Positions 27,612-35,665 are shown, counted from the stretch's first letter. The stretch is 64,000 bases of DNA from Clavibacter michiganensis (GCF_021216655.1 NZ_CP080437.1:2728001-2792000), one strand, 5' to 3'. Notes: generated from the letters alone by a model not told the origin. Numbers and translations: made by a program.

Positions 27612-28058
27612 ATGACCGACGTCACCCCCGCCACCGCATCCAGCCGCGCCGCCGCGAAGCACACGCCCGCCGACTCAGCCGCGGGCAAGAACACGATCGC
27701 CGACGGCGTCGTCGAGAAGGTCGCCGGCATCGCCGCGCGCCAGGTGCCCGGCGTGCACGACCTCGGCAACGGCGCGGCCCGTGCCGTCGGCGCGATCCGC
27801 AACGTCATCGGCCAGCAGGACCGCGGCCAGGGCATCTCCGTCGAGGTCGGCGAGAAGCAGGTCGCCGCGGACATCGTCGTCGTCGCCGAGTACCCCGTCG
27901 CGCTGCAGGACCTCGCCGACCGGATCCGCGAGTCCGTCACCGACGCGATCTCGCAGGTAGTCGGCATGGACGTCACCGAGGTCAACGTCACCGTCTCCGA
28001 CGTGCACATCCCGTCGGACGACAAGGACGACGACGACTCGAAGAGCCGCGTCCAGTAG
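27612..28058 (+). CDS. Asp23/Gls24 family envelope stress protein
   Basis: 148-aa Asp23/Gls24 (DUF322) protein, a family linked to cell-envelope and alkaline stress. The conserved core runs from about residue 28 to 130, with IADGVVEKVAGIAARQVPGV, ADIVVVAEYPVALQDLADRI and VNVTVSDVHIP. A charged tail rich in Asp and Lys ends the protein. AGGAG precedes the ATG. It is the first of three stress-type genes (gls24, aquaporin, gls24-LEA), but a strong hairpin separates it from the second. Confidence 0.88.
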   Translation: MTDVTPATASSRAAAKHTPADSAAGKNTIADGVVEKVAGIAARQVPGVHDLGNGAARAVGAIRNVIGQQDRGQGISVEVGEKQVAADIVVVAEYPVALQDLADRIRESVTDAISQVVGMDVTEVNVTVSDVHIPSDDKDDDDSKSRVQ

Positions 28059-28069
28059 CACCGCCCGCG

Positions 28070-28097
28070 GACGGGACCGGGCACGCCCGGTCCCGTC
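28070..28097 (+). terminator. Strong hairpin after gls24
   Basis: Perfect 13-bp stem GACGGGACCGGGC / GCCCGGTCCCGTC separated by two bases, starting 12 bases after the gls24 stop. No T-tract. Confidence 0.65.
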
Positions 28098-28194
28098 GCC
28101 GCGTTCGGGCGTCCCGTCCCGCGCGTCGGCACCACCGCACCACCCGCAGCACCCCGCACCGCGCACGCAGCACCCTCCGGAGCATCCCCACCCA

Positions 28195-28226
28195 CCGACG
28201 GGAGCGCCATCCGGCGCTCCCGTCGG
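28195..28226 (+). other. Hairpin in the aquaporin 5' region
   Basis: Perfect 13-bp stem CCGACGGGAGCGC / GCGCTCCCGTCGG with a 6-base loop, 43 bases before the aqpZ ATG. The left arm is identical to a 13-mer 25 bases before the upstream gls24 ATG (27574-27586). It may be a second terminator, a leader structure or a shared regulatory site. Confidence 0.5.
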
Positions 28227-28269
28227 GCATCGACGCACGATCCACGCTCCAGTCAGAGGACACGAACCG

Positions 28270-29088
28270 ATGAGCAAGTCCACCGCCACCACGAAGGCAC
28301 CCCGCGACACCCCGGCCCAGGGCCGCGGTCGGAAGGCCGCATCCGCCGGCGACCGCCCGTCCACCGCCGCGCGCTGGGGCGCCGAGGCGTTCGGCACGTT
28401 CCTCCTCGTGTTCGGCGGCGTCGGCACCGCGCTCTACGCGTCCGCGTTCCCCGACGACGGGAATGCCACGGGCGTCGGCTTCCTCGGCGTCGCGCTCGCG
28501 TTCGGCCTCACGATCATGGCGGGCGTCGCCGCGGTCGGCGGGATCTCCGGCGGCCACTTCAACCCCGCCGTCAGCGTCGGACTCGCGTTCGCGGGCCGCA
28601 TCGGCTGGCGCGAGGTGCCCGGCTACGTGGTCGCGCAGCTCGTCGGCGGGATCCTCGGATCCAGCGCCCTCGCGCTCATCGCCGCCGACGGCCCGGCCGG
28701 CTACCTCGCGTCGGCCCAGGACGCGGGCTTCGCGTCCAACGGCTTCGGCGACGCATCGCCCGGCGGCTTCGGCCTCGGCGCGGTGCTGCTCGTCGAGGTG
28801 ATCCTCACCGCCGTCTTCGTGACCGTCATCCTCGCCGTAACCGGCCAGAAGGCGTACGCGGCCGTGGCGCCCATCGTCATCGGGCTGACGCTCACCCTGA
28901 TCCACCTCATCAGCATCCCGGTCAGCAACACGTCCGTGAACCCGGCCCGTTCCATCGCGGCCGCGATCTACGGCGGGCCCGTCGCGCTGGGCCAGGTGTG
29001 GGCGTTCATCGTCGCGCCGCTGGTCGGCGCCGCGATCGCCGGCCTCGCGCACCGAGCGCTGACCCGCGCCGCCGACGTCCCCGCCTGA
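28270..29088 (+). CDS. aqpZ: Aquaporin Z-type water channel
   Basis: 272-aa MIP channel with six membrane helices and both half-helix NPA boxes: GGHFNPAVSVG near residue 97 and SVNPARS near 218. The stretch LIHLISIPVSNTSVNPARS matches AqpZ, giving the His and Arg of the narrow water-selective filter and a Thr where some aquaporins have Cys. The 36-residue polar N-terminus is longer than in E. coli AqpZ. It sits between two Gls24 genes, suggesting a role in osmotic response. Confidence 0.95.
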   Translation: MSKSTATTKAPRDTPAQGRGRKAASAGDRPSTAARWGAEAFGTFLLVFGGVGTALYASAFPDDGNATGVGFLGVALAFGLTIMAGVAAVGGISGGHFNPAVSVGLAFAGRIGWREVPGYVVAQLVGGILGSSALALIAADGPAGYLASAQDAGFASNGFGDASPGGFGLGAVLLVEVILTAVFVTVILAVTGQKAYAAVAPIVIGLTLTLIHLISIPVSNTSVNPARSIAAAIYGGPVALGQVWAFIVAPLVGAAIAGLAHRALTRAADVPA

Positions 29089-29102
29089 TCCGCCCCCGCC
29101 CT

Positions 29103-29130
29103 GCCGCCGCGCCCCGCCGGGCGCGGCGGC
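29103..29130 (+). terminator. Hairpin after aqpZ
   Basis: Perfect 12-bp stem GCCGCCGCGCCC / GGGCGCGGCGGC with a 4-base loop, 14 bases after the aqpZ stop. Confidence 0.65.
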
Positions 29131-29182
29131 GGGGCACCCGCACCCATCCCGCACCGCACAGCACCACCGAAGGAGCACCGCC

Positions 29183-30169
29183 GTGAACGACGCCGCACCC
29201 GCCATCCGTCCCATCGACCTGACCGGCATCGACGCCGCGCACCCGGAGGGGGAGACGACCGCGCACCGCGTGGGCGTCGCCGCGGCCGAGACCGCGGCGG
29301 GCGTCACGGGCGTCCACCACCTCGGCGGCGCGGCCGCGCGGGCGCTCGACGCGGCGTCCCGGGCGATCCGCGGCACGAGCACCGGCCCCGGCGTCACGGT
29401 CTCCGAGGAGGCAGGCGACACCGTGATCGACATCGACCTCGTGGTCGAGTACCCGACGCCCGTGCAGGACGTCGTGGACGAGACGCGCGAGCAGGTGGCC
29501 CGCGCCGCCCGGCAGATCGCGGCAGGCTCCGTGCGCGTGAACATCCGCGTGACCGACGTGCACGGCCCGTTCGACGACGAGCAGTCGCCCGCGGGCGCCG
29601 CGCTCGAGAGGGCGAAGGACGCCGGATCCGACGCGCTCGAGAAGGCCGAGGACGCCGGATCCGACGCGCTCGAGAAGACCAAGGCGGCCGGATCCGAGGG
29701 GCTCGAGAAGGCGAAGGCCGCCGGGTCCGAGGCGGCCGACCGTGCCCGTGAGGCCGGCGACCGGATCCAGGACGCGTCCGCCGACGCCGCCGCCCGCGCG
29801 CAGGACGCCGGATCGCGCGCCGCCGACGCCGCGAAGGAGATCGGCGCGGAGGCCGCCGACCGCGCGAAGGCCGCCGGCGCCGTGCTCGCCGACTCCGCGA
29901 AGGCGGACGTCGAGGAGACCCGGGATGCGGCCGAGGAGCGCGACGAGCGCGCCGCCGCTGACTCCGCCGACGACGCGGCCGACTTCGACACGTACGCGAC
30001 GCACGCCGGATCCGCGCCCGAGGTCACCGTGGTCGTCGACGGGCACGGCGACGGCACCACCCGCGTGGAGGTAGACGGCCCCGCCACGGTGGAGGTCCAG
30101 GGCGACCGCGTCGAGGTCGACGGGGCCGCCGTGCCCCGCGACGACGCCGAGGCTGCCGACCGCTCCTAG
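29183..30169 (+). CDS. Gls24-type protein with LEA-like 11-residue repeat tail
   Basis: 328-aa protein with three parts. Residues about 25-130 form an Asp23/Gls24 domain (DIDLVVEYPTPVQDVVDETR, VNIRVTDVHGPF). Residues 140 to about 250 are Ala/Lys/Glu/Asp-rich helix with a strict 11-residue period, for example ALERAKDAGSD, ALEKAEDAGSD, ALEKTKAAGSE, GLEKAKAAGSE, resembling group 3 LEA or apolipoprotein-type amphipathic repeats. Residues about 278-320 are strand-rich and acidic. GTG 29183 follows AAGGAG. Inference: an envelope or desiccation stress protein that coats membranes. The combination of domains is unusual. Confidence 0.82.
   Translation: MNDAAPAIRPIDLTGIDAAHPEGETTAHRVGVAAAETAAGVTGVHHLGGAAARALDAASRAIRGTSTGPGVTVSEEAGDTVIDIDLVVEYPTPVQDVVDETREQVARAARQIAAGSVRVNIRVTDVHGPFDDEQSPAGAALERAKDAGSDALEKAEDAGSDALEKTKAAGSEGLEKAKAAGSEAADRAREAGDRIQDASADAAARAQDAGSRAADAAKEIGAEAADRAKAAGAVLADSAKADVEETRDAAEERDERAAADSADDAADFDTYATHAGSAPEVTVVVDGHGDGTTRVEVDGPATVEVQGDRVEVDGAAVPRDDAEAADRS
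29600..29764 (+). repeat. Five 33-bp units encoding the 11-residue repeats
   Basis: In-frame 33-base units from codon 140 to codon 194 of the Gls24-LEA gene; the first four are highly similar at both DNA and protein level (each contains GCCGGATCCG or GCCGGGTCCG), the fifth is more diverged. Degenerate units continue to about 29932. Confidence 0.8.
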
Positions 30170-30204
30170 CGGTCGGCGGGCCGGGCCGCGAAGGCCCCAC
30201 GCCG

Positions 30205-30777
30205 CTACCGCCCGATGCCCGCGAGCGAGCCGACGGTCTTCCCCGCGGGATCGCCGATGACGCAGTCCACGACGCGGTCGCCCGTGCTCCAGCTCTCGCT
30301 CGTCGGCTTGTGCCCCAGGTAGTCGTAGATCGAGTCCTGGTAGTCGAAGCCGACGAAGGGCCCGAAGGCCGAGCCGCACAGGTCGTCGGCCTGCGCGTCC
30401 ACGGCGTCGTCCCCGGGGTAGTCATCACTCGTCAGCGTGGGGACCGCGTAGACCTCGAAGTCGTGCGGCTCGGAGCACGGCACCGTGCTCACGTCGCCCA
30501 CCTCGTGCGAGTGCGCGGAGTCGTCGTCGCTCGCGGGGTGCGCATCGGCCGCGTCCTGCTCGATCACGGCGGCCGACGCCGCGTCGTCGAGGCAGTCGCC
30601 CGCGCGCAGCGTGAAGACGTCCGTGGTTCCGCCGGCCGTGATCGATCCGTCGTCGTCGCGCGTCTCGGCGTGCGGCACGAGGTCGGCCAGCTGCTGCAGC
30701 GAGCATCCGCTGAGCGCGGCGGCGAGGAGGACGGCCGCGAACGCGGAGGGCAGGATGCGGCGGGCGGCGACGGCCAT
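30205..30777 (-). CDS. Septum-formation-domain lipoprotein
   Basis: 190-aa lipoprotein: signal peptide ending LSGC with Cys25. The exported part matches the actinobacterial septum-formation family pattern FTLRAGDCLDD, VPCSEPHDFEVYA, then PTSESWSTGDRVVDCV, with paired cysteines. ATG 30777 has GAGGA five bases upstream; a longer frame opening at 30813 lacks this. It converges on the Gls24-LEA gene. The cellular role is not established. Confidence 0.8.
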   Translation of the reverse strand: MAVAARRILPSAFAAVLLAAALSGCSLQQLADLVPHAETRDDDGSITAGGTTDVFTLRAGDCLDDAASAAVIEQDAADAHPASDDDSAHSHEVGDVSTVPCSEPHDFEVYAVPTLTSDDYPGDDAVDAQADDLCGSAFGPFVGFDYQDSIYDYLGHKPTSESWSTGDRVVDCVIGDPAGKTVGSLAGIGR

Positions 30778-30867
30778 GGGGGTCCTCGGGTTCGGGGAGC
30801 GGATCGGGCTCACCGTAGCGTCGCTGCTCGCCTGCGCGCTGGAGTTCCGCGCGCGGGATCCGCGGCG

Positions 30868-31980
30868 TCAGTCGAACCGCGCGCCGCCAGGCCGCGACCG
30901 CCCCGCGGTCATGACCACGTAGACGATCAGCCCGAGGATCGGGATGAAGGTGATGAACGTCCACGTGCCGCTGCGGTCGACGTCGTGCAGGCGCCGCCAC
31001 GAGACGGCCAGAGATGGGATGGACACCGCCAGCTGGAGCACGGCGAGCACGGCGCTCCAGGAGTCGACGATGGTCAGCTCGTCGAGGAACCCGAGGCCCC
31101 CGAGCGGCTCCCGGCGGTCCGCGTTCACGCTGCTCAGGGTCTGGAGGGCGGACGTGCCGACGACGCTCGTGAGGATCCACCACCAGAACTCGCCCCGGCT
31201 GGCGCGCCCGCGGAACGTCGCGTACTTGAGGAAGAACCTCCGCATCGCCTCCTGCCAGGACGCGCCGTACAGCGGCAGCTCGAGGTGCGTGCGGGATCCG
31301 GGCGGCGTCGCGTCGGAGAGGGCTGCCGCGACATCGGATCCGAGCAGCGATGCGATCACCAGGGTGACGTCCCCGTCTGCCTCGTCCAGCCGCTCTCCCT
31401 CTTCCCACGCGCGCGTCAGGACGTCGGGATCCTCGAGGTACCAGTGCAGAGCCAGTGCGAGGTCGTCGGCGTCCTTCTCCTCGTGATCCGGGGAACGGTC
31501 GATCCACGCCCGCATCTTCAAGGCGGCATACCCCTCGACCCGGGGCACGCGGATGCCCACGCCCGAGGGCAGGGGCAGGATCCATGCCCGTCGCATCACC
31601 TCGACGAACCCGAATACGACGATCGCTTCGTCCTCCCGACCACGGGGGCGAGCGAGGCCCCGCGGATCCTCGACCCCGCCGAACGGCACCACGTCCACCG
31701 CCATGTCCGCGATCCTGAACCTGATGCCCGTGTGACCGACCGGAACGAATGCCTGACGGACCCCCTCGTACGCGCTCCAACCACTCAGGGCGATGCCTAT
31801 GTCCACATCGGTCGTGCCACGCAGCGCCGTCGTGTGGCCTTGGGCGGCATGAAGAACGTCGCGCGCCTCGGCCCCGATCAGGAGGATGGCGCCAGGATCC
31901 GCCCCCGTCACGCCGAGCACTTCGGTCACGATCGCGTCGACGACGGCGAGGCGCGCGGGATCAACGCGCGCGAAGTCCAC
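30868..31980 (-). CDS. AbiEii-like nucleotidyltransferase toxin fused to DUF805 membrane domain
   Basis: 370-aa two-domain protein. Residues 1-230 resemble AbiEii/AbiGii nucleotidyltransferases: LIGAEARD (34-41), the active-site R-x-T-x-D-x-D in LRGTTDVDIGI (53-63), and the basic ALKMRAWIDR with Lys155 and KDADDLALAL. Residues 237-360 are a DUF805 domain: FLKYATFRGRASRGEFWWW, three membrane helices, and RRLHDVDRSGTWTFITFIPIL. GTG 31980 was chosen because GGGAGG lies six bases upstream, inside the end of the antitoxin gene, which it overlaps by 20 nt. Known AbiEii toxins are soluble, so membrane anchoring is the oddity. Confidence 0.75.
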   Translation of the reverse strand: MDFARVDPARLAVVDAIVTEVLGVTGADPGAILLIGAEARDVLHAAQGHTTALRGTTDVDIGIALSGWSAYEGVRQAFVPVGHTGIRFRIADMAVDVVPFGGVEDPRGLARPRGREDEAIVVFGFVEVMRRAWILPLPSGVGIRVPRVEGYAALKMRAWIDRSPDHEEKDADDLALALHWYLEDPDVLTRAWEEGERLDEADGDVTLVIASLLGSDVAAALSDATPPGSRTHLELPLYGASWQEAMRRFFLKYATFRGRASRGEFWWWILTSVVGTSALQTLSSVNADRREPLGGLGFLDELTIVDSWSAVLAVLQLAVSIPSLAVSWRRLHDVDRSGTWTFITFIPILGLIVYVVMTAGRSRPGGARFD

Positions 31981-33013
31981 CGTCCGCCTCCCGCATGGCT
32001 CGAGCGGTTTCACGTTGACGACCCTCGCCGGACGCGAGGAGATCCGCGTAGACCACGAGGGGCGGGGCGACACCCATCAGCGAGGAGGCATCGGCCTCGT
32101 CCGGTTCCCTCCAGAACAGGCTGCGCACGAAGATGTTGGGCTCGCGATCGGTGCGCCACCGGTTCCGCATGGCGAGCCGCATCGACGACTCGTCCGTATA
32201 GACGACGGCGCTGAGGCCGCGGATGCCCGGGGCCGTGGCCTCTCCGCTCAGGCGGACGACTCCCGCGTCAGCTGCTTCGACGTCGAGGCTCTCGGCGTGA
32301 TAGCCGCGGGTGCGAGCGGGCGAACCGAGACCCGCGGGGAAGGCGGCGGCCCACCTGTCGATGAGCTGCGGGATGCGTTCCAGGCCACGTGTCGGCCACG
32401 TCGTCAGATGCCCGTCGGCCTCGAGCATCTTCAAGGTGTCCTGGGCGAGCCCGACCGACACGCGCGCTGAGGCGGCGATGGTCCGCACAGGAGCTTCGAC
32501 GAGCTCCGGCCAGGAGATCAACGCGCAGACGACGCTGGCGCGGCTCGGGCTGAAGAGGTGCGCCTGCGAGGATCCCCGAGGGGAGGCGGGCCTCGGGGAC
32601 GGGCGTCCCCGGATGTCGACGACGACTCCGGGGAGACGCAGCCAGGCGTTGCCCGCGCCGTCGATGTGGTGGATGCCCGCGTTCCGGAGGACGGCGGAGC
32701 CGCGGCTCGAGGTGTGCGGACCGAGGAGGAGCAGTCGGCCGTCCGTGGCTGCGCTCGGAGCGTGGAGGACAGCTGCCGAATGAGTCATCTCGAGGAGGGG
32801 CAGCACGACCAGCTCTGCCACTGGGGTGCCGTCCGCGTGCTCCAGGACGGCATCCGCGGGACGCTGGGGCTCCAAGCTGGTGAGATCGAGCGCGGTCCGA
32901 TGCGGGCCGGGCGTGACGAGGTGCAGAGCATGCTCCTGAAGCCACGCCTCGATCGCGATGACGTCCCGGAGGAGCACGGAGGTGTTCGATGGATGCACGT
33001 GTTCATCATCCAT
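31961..33013 (-). CDS. AbiEi-family antitoxin / transcriptional regulator
   Basis: 350-aa protein resembling type IV AbiEi antitoxins of the longer, actinobacterial kind. A mixed N-terminal domain (1-145) is followed by a winged helix (about 153-202: FSPSRASVVCALISWPELVE to TLKMLEADGHL) and a C-terminal domain ending in the characteristic PPLVVYADLLASGEGRQRETA (317-337). ATG 33013 was preferred over GTG 33019. The start codon lies inside a symmetric operator. It is first of two genes, overlapping the nucleotidyltransferase-DUF805 gene. Expected role: neutralise the toxin and repress the operon. Confidence 0.75.
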   Translation of the reverse strand: MDDEHVHPSNTSVLLRDVIAIEAWLQEHALHLVTPGPHRTALDLTSLEPQRPADAVLEHADGTPVAELVVLPLLEMTHSAAVLHAPSAATDGRLLLLGPHTSSRGSAVLRNAGIHHIDGAGNAWLRLPGVVVDIRGRPSPRPASPRGSSQAHLFSPSRASVVCALISWPELVEAPVRTIAASARVSVGLAQDTLKMLEADGHLTTWPTRGLERIPQLIDRWAAAFPAGLGSPARTRGYHAESLDVEAADAGVVRLSGEATAPGIRGLSAVVYTDESSMRLAMRNRWRTDREPNIFVRSLFWREPDEADASSLMGVAPPLVVYADLLASGEGRQRETARAMREADGGLRAR

Positions 33014-33036
33014 GAACACCGCCGATTATTGAACAC
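32982..33036. promoter_or_regulatory. Four-half-site operator over the AbiEi start codon
   Basis: GTGTTC at 32982-32987 and 32999-33004; GAACAC at 33014-33019 and 33031-33036. The inner pair forms a perfect 8-bp inverted repeat, GTGTTCAT-CATCC-ATGAACAC (32999-33019). The outer pair shares exactly the same centre (33009), and successive half-sites on each arm are 17 bases apart. AATAAT on the minus strand (33030-33025) can serve as -10, putting the start point a few bases before ATG 33013. Binding here would block transcription. Confidence 0.7.
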
Positions 33037-33094
33037 CCGCCACGGTTCGGGCCGAGACCGAGGGTCGGGCCCGGGCTTCCCAGCCCGGGCGCGA

Positions 33095-33562
33095 TCACAC
33101 CACCGTGAGCCCCAGCACCGCGAGCGCCCCGAACGCGACGCCCCAGACGGCGATGGCGATCGTCTCCCAGATCAGCACCGCGCGCGGCCGGGCGCCGAAG
33201 GAGACCATCGCGGCCGACGTGAAGTGCGTCGGCACCAGGAGCGGGCCGAGGAGGCTGACGCCCGGCACGCCGTAGCGGTCGAACGTGCGGCGGATCTTCG
33301 CGCGCCGGGGCGTCTCCTCCTTCGCGCTGTCGCGCGTGAGCCGGCTCCGCGTGCGCGAGGCGACCAGCACGATCAGCGCCACGACGGCGACGTTCCCGAC
33401 CACCGCCGCGAGCACCGCGATCGCGACGTGCTGGCCGCTGATCACGCCCAGCACGGCGGCGAACTCGACCTCGAGGAACGGGATCATCGCGGTGACCATG
33501 ACCCCGAACCAGCGGAGCACCTCCGGCAGCCCGTTCGTGAAGTCCTGCAGCGCGTCGATCAT
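33095..33562 (-). CDS. Small membrane protein, putative small multidrug export family
   Basis: 155-aa protein with four hydrophobic segments and a basic central loop (SRTRSRLTRDSAKEETPRRAKIRR). The N-terminal EVLRWFGVMVTAMIPFLEVEFAAVLG and later GVPGVSLLGPLLVPTHFTSA resemble the putative small multidrug export (COG2426) family. ATG 33562 overlaps the ABC-2 permease stop (ATGA), so it is the third gene of that operon. Function is not demonstrated for this family. Confidence 0.7.
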   Translation of the reverse strand: MIDALQDFTNGLPEVLRWFGVMVTAMIPFLEVEFAAVLGVISGQHVAIAVLAAVVGNVAVVALIVLVASRTRSRLTRDSAKEETPRRAKIRRTFDRYGVPGVSLLGPLLVPTHFTSAAMVSFGARPRAVLIWETIAIAVWGVAFGALAVLGLTVV

Positions 33563-34692
33563 GCCCTCAGCGCCTCGCGCAGCTTCACGCGGGATCCGGT
33601 GCGGAGCAGCGAGTTGCTGTAGATGCGGGATCCGAGCGCCACCACCACGGCGGTCGTCGCGATGAGCACGGCGAGCGAGACGAGCGGCTCCCACCACTGG
33701 GCCTCGCCGAGGAACAGGCGCATCGGCATCCCGACCGGGGCCGAGAACGGCACGTACGACATGATCGTCATCACCACGGGGTTGTCGTTGAAGAAGATGA
33801 CCGCGAAGTACGGGATCATCACGAGGTACGTGACCGGGGCCGTGACGGCTCCCACGTCCTCCTGGCGGGAGACGAGCGAGGCCGCGGCCGCGAAGAGCGA
33901 CGCGAGCAGCACGAACCCGAACAGGAAGAACACGACGAACCAGATCACCGCGGGTCCGACGACAGCGAGCAGCGCGGTCTGCTCTGTCACGAGGAGGCCG
34001 ACGCCCGTCATCAGGGCGATGAGCGCGATCTGCGTGAACGCCAGGATGCTGTTGCCGAGCACCTTGCCGGCGAGCAGCGCCCGTACGGGGATGGTCGACA
34101 TGAGCAGCTCGACCACGCGGGTCTGCTTCTCCTCGACGACGCTCTGGGCGATGATCTGCCCGAACGTCAGCGCGGAGATGAAGAACACGAGGCCGAACGC
34201 GATCGCCACGATGTAGGCGATGGCGGGGTTCGTGGTCGGCTCCTCCAGGAGCTCGACGCGCGGGGTGTCGGTCAGGGCGCTCACGACGCCGTCGGGTGCG
34301 GAGGTGTCGCCGATCACGAGCACGGCGCCGTCGGAGTCGGCCTGGGTGTCGGGGACGACCGCCGCCTCCACGTCGCCGTCGCGGACCATGGCCTGCGCGT
34401 CCTCGACGCTGTCGGCGGGCACGCCCTCGAGCGACTCGGCGCCGGACACGGCCTGCTGGGCGGAGCCGACCACGGCCACGCGCGTGGGGTCGCCGCTGCC
34501 GCCGAGGCCGCCGTTCGCGGTGAGGAAGCCGCTGACGATGATGGAGGCGAGGATCCCGACGAGCAGGATCCCCGTGCTGATGAGGAACGACTTGCTGCGC
34601 AGGCGCATGCGCACCTCGCGGCCCGTCACGAGCATCGTGGACTGGGCGAACGTCGGGGCCGTGCCCGGTCGGGTGCTGCTGGTGGTGCTCAC
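33559..34692 (-). CDS. ABC-2 type exporter permease (NatB-like)
   Basis: 377-aa permease. One membrane helix near residue 40 is followed by an extracytoplasmic domain (about 60-160) and five to six C-terminal helices. The stretch AQSVVEEKQTRVVELLMSTI near 180 is the hallmark of NatB/ABC-2 permeases. It overlaps the ATPase gene upstream and the small membrane protein gene downstream by 4 nt each. Substrate unknown; sodium export is known for NatAB of Bacillus. Confidence 0.87.
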   Translation of the reverse strand: MSTTSSTRPGTAPTFAQSTMLVTGREVRMRLRSKSFLISTGILLVGILASIIVSGFLTANGGLGGSGDPTRVAVVGSAQQAVSGAESLEGVPADSVEDAQAMVRDGDVEAAVVPDTQADSDGAVLVIGDTSAPDGVVSALTDTPRVELLEEPTTNPAIAYIVAIAFGLVFFISALTFGQIIAQSVVEEKQTRVVELLMSTIPVRALLAGKVLGNSILAFTQIALIALMTGVGLLVTEQTALLAVVGPAVIWFVVFFLFGFVLLASLFAAAASLVSRQEDVGAVTAPVTYLVMIPYFAVIFFNDNPVVMTIMSYVPFSAPVGMPMRLFLGEAQWWEPLVSLAVLIATTAVVVALGSRIYSNSLLRTGSRVKLREALRA

Positions 34693-35570
34693 TGGACGAC
34701 CTCCTGGAAGATCTCGCTGAGGGTGGGGCGGCGACGGGTGAACGAGGTGACGGATCCGCGGGAGACGGCCTCGGCGAGCACGCGCTGGCGCGCCTCCTCC
34801 TCGGCCTCGAAGAGCACGTAGCCGCCGTCGAACTCGACGACCTCGACGCCGGGCACGTCGCGCACCCAGCCGCCGTCGCCGTCGATCTGCAGCTCCGTGA
34901 GGGGGCGGCTGTGCTGCTCGCGCAGCTCCTCGCGGTCCCCCGATGCGCGGATCCGGCCCTCGGCGATGACGACCACGTCGTCGCAGAGGCGCTCCACGAT
35001 GTCGAGCTGGTGCGAGGAGAAGAGCACGGGCACGCCCTGCGCGGCCCGCTCGGTGAGGACGCCGAGGACGGTCTCGACGGCGATCGGGTCGAGGCCCGAG
35101 AACGGCTCGTCGAGCACGAGCACCTCGGGGTCGTGCACGAGGCTCGCGGCGATCTGCGCGCGCTGCTGGTTGCCGAGCGAGAGCGACTCGATGGGGTCGT
35201 TCCGGCGCTCGCCGAGGCTGAGCCGATCGAGCAGGCGCTCCGTGCTGGCGGTCGCGTCGGCCGCGGTCATGCCGTGCAGGCGGCCGAGGTAGACGATCTG
35301 CTCCTGCAGCTTCATCTTCGGGTAGAGGCCGCGCTCCTCGGGCATGTAGCCGAAGGTGCGGCGGCTCGAGGTGCCGAGGTCGCTGCCGTTCAGCGAGACG
35401 GTGCCGGAGTCGGCGGTGAGCACGCCGAGCATGATCCGCATGGTGGTGGTCTTGCCGGCGCCGTTGCCGCCGACGAAGCCGGTCAGCCTCCCCGGCCGCA
35501 CGGTGAAGGACACGTCGTCGAGGACCTTGCGGTCCCCGAACGATCGCGTGACGTTCTGGACTTCGAGCAC
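34689..35570 (-). CDS. ABC exporter ATP-binding protein (NatA-like)
   Basis: 293-aa ATPase partner of the ABC-2 permease. Walker A GGNGAGKTT near residue 36, signature LSLGNQQR near 133 (G-N-Q variant of LSGGQ), Walker B VLVLDEPFSGLDP, and a C-terminal domain of about 80 residues typical of DUF4162-bearing exporters. GTG 35570 is supported by GAGGAGG about seven bases upstream; in-frame codons further upstream run through non-coding repeats. Confidence 0.9.
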   Translation of the reverse strand: MLEVQNVTRSFGDRKVLDDVSFTVRPGRLTGFVGGNGAGKTTTMRIMLGVLTADSGTVSLNGSDLGTSSRRTFGYMPEERGLYPKMKLQEQIVYLGRLHGMTAADATASTERLLDRLSLGERRNDPIESLSLGNQQRAQIAASLVHDPEVLVLDEPFSGLDPIAVETVLGVLTERAAQGVPVLFSSHQLDIVERLCDDVVVIAEGRIRASGDREELREQHSRPLTELQIDGDGGWVRDVPGVEVVEFDGGYVLFEAEEEARQRVLAEAVSRGSVTSFTRRRPTLSEIFQEVVQ

Positions 35571-35665
35571 GGAGGGCCTCCTCGGTGGGCGTGGGTGATC
35601 CGTGCTGCTCACGCTAGGTGCGGGGGTGCGCGGGGGAGTCCGCCATGAGGGGGAACCGGGTGGGG

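Noticed and set aside
30170..30204. Terminator between the Gls24-LEA gene and the lipoprotein gene
   Set aside because: Only a 5-bp stem GGGCC/GGCCC could be drawn, too weak to claim.
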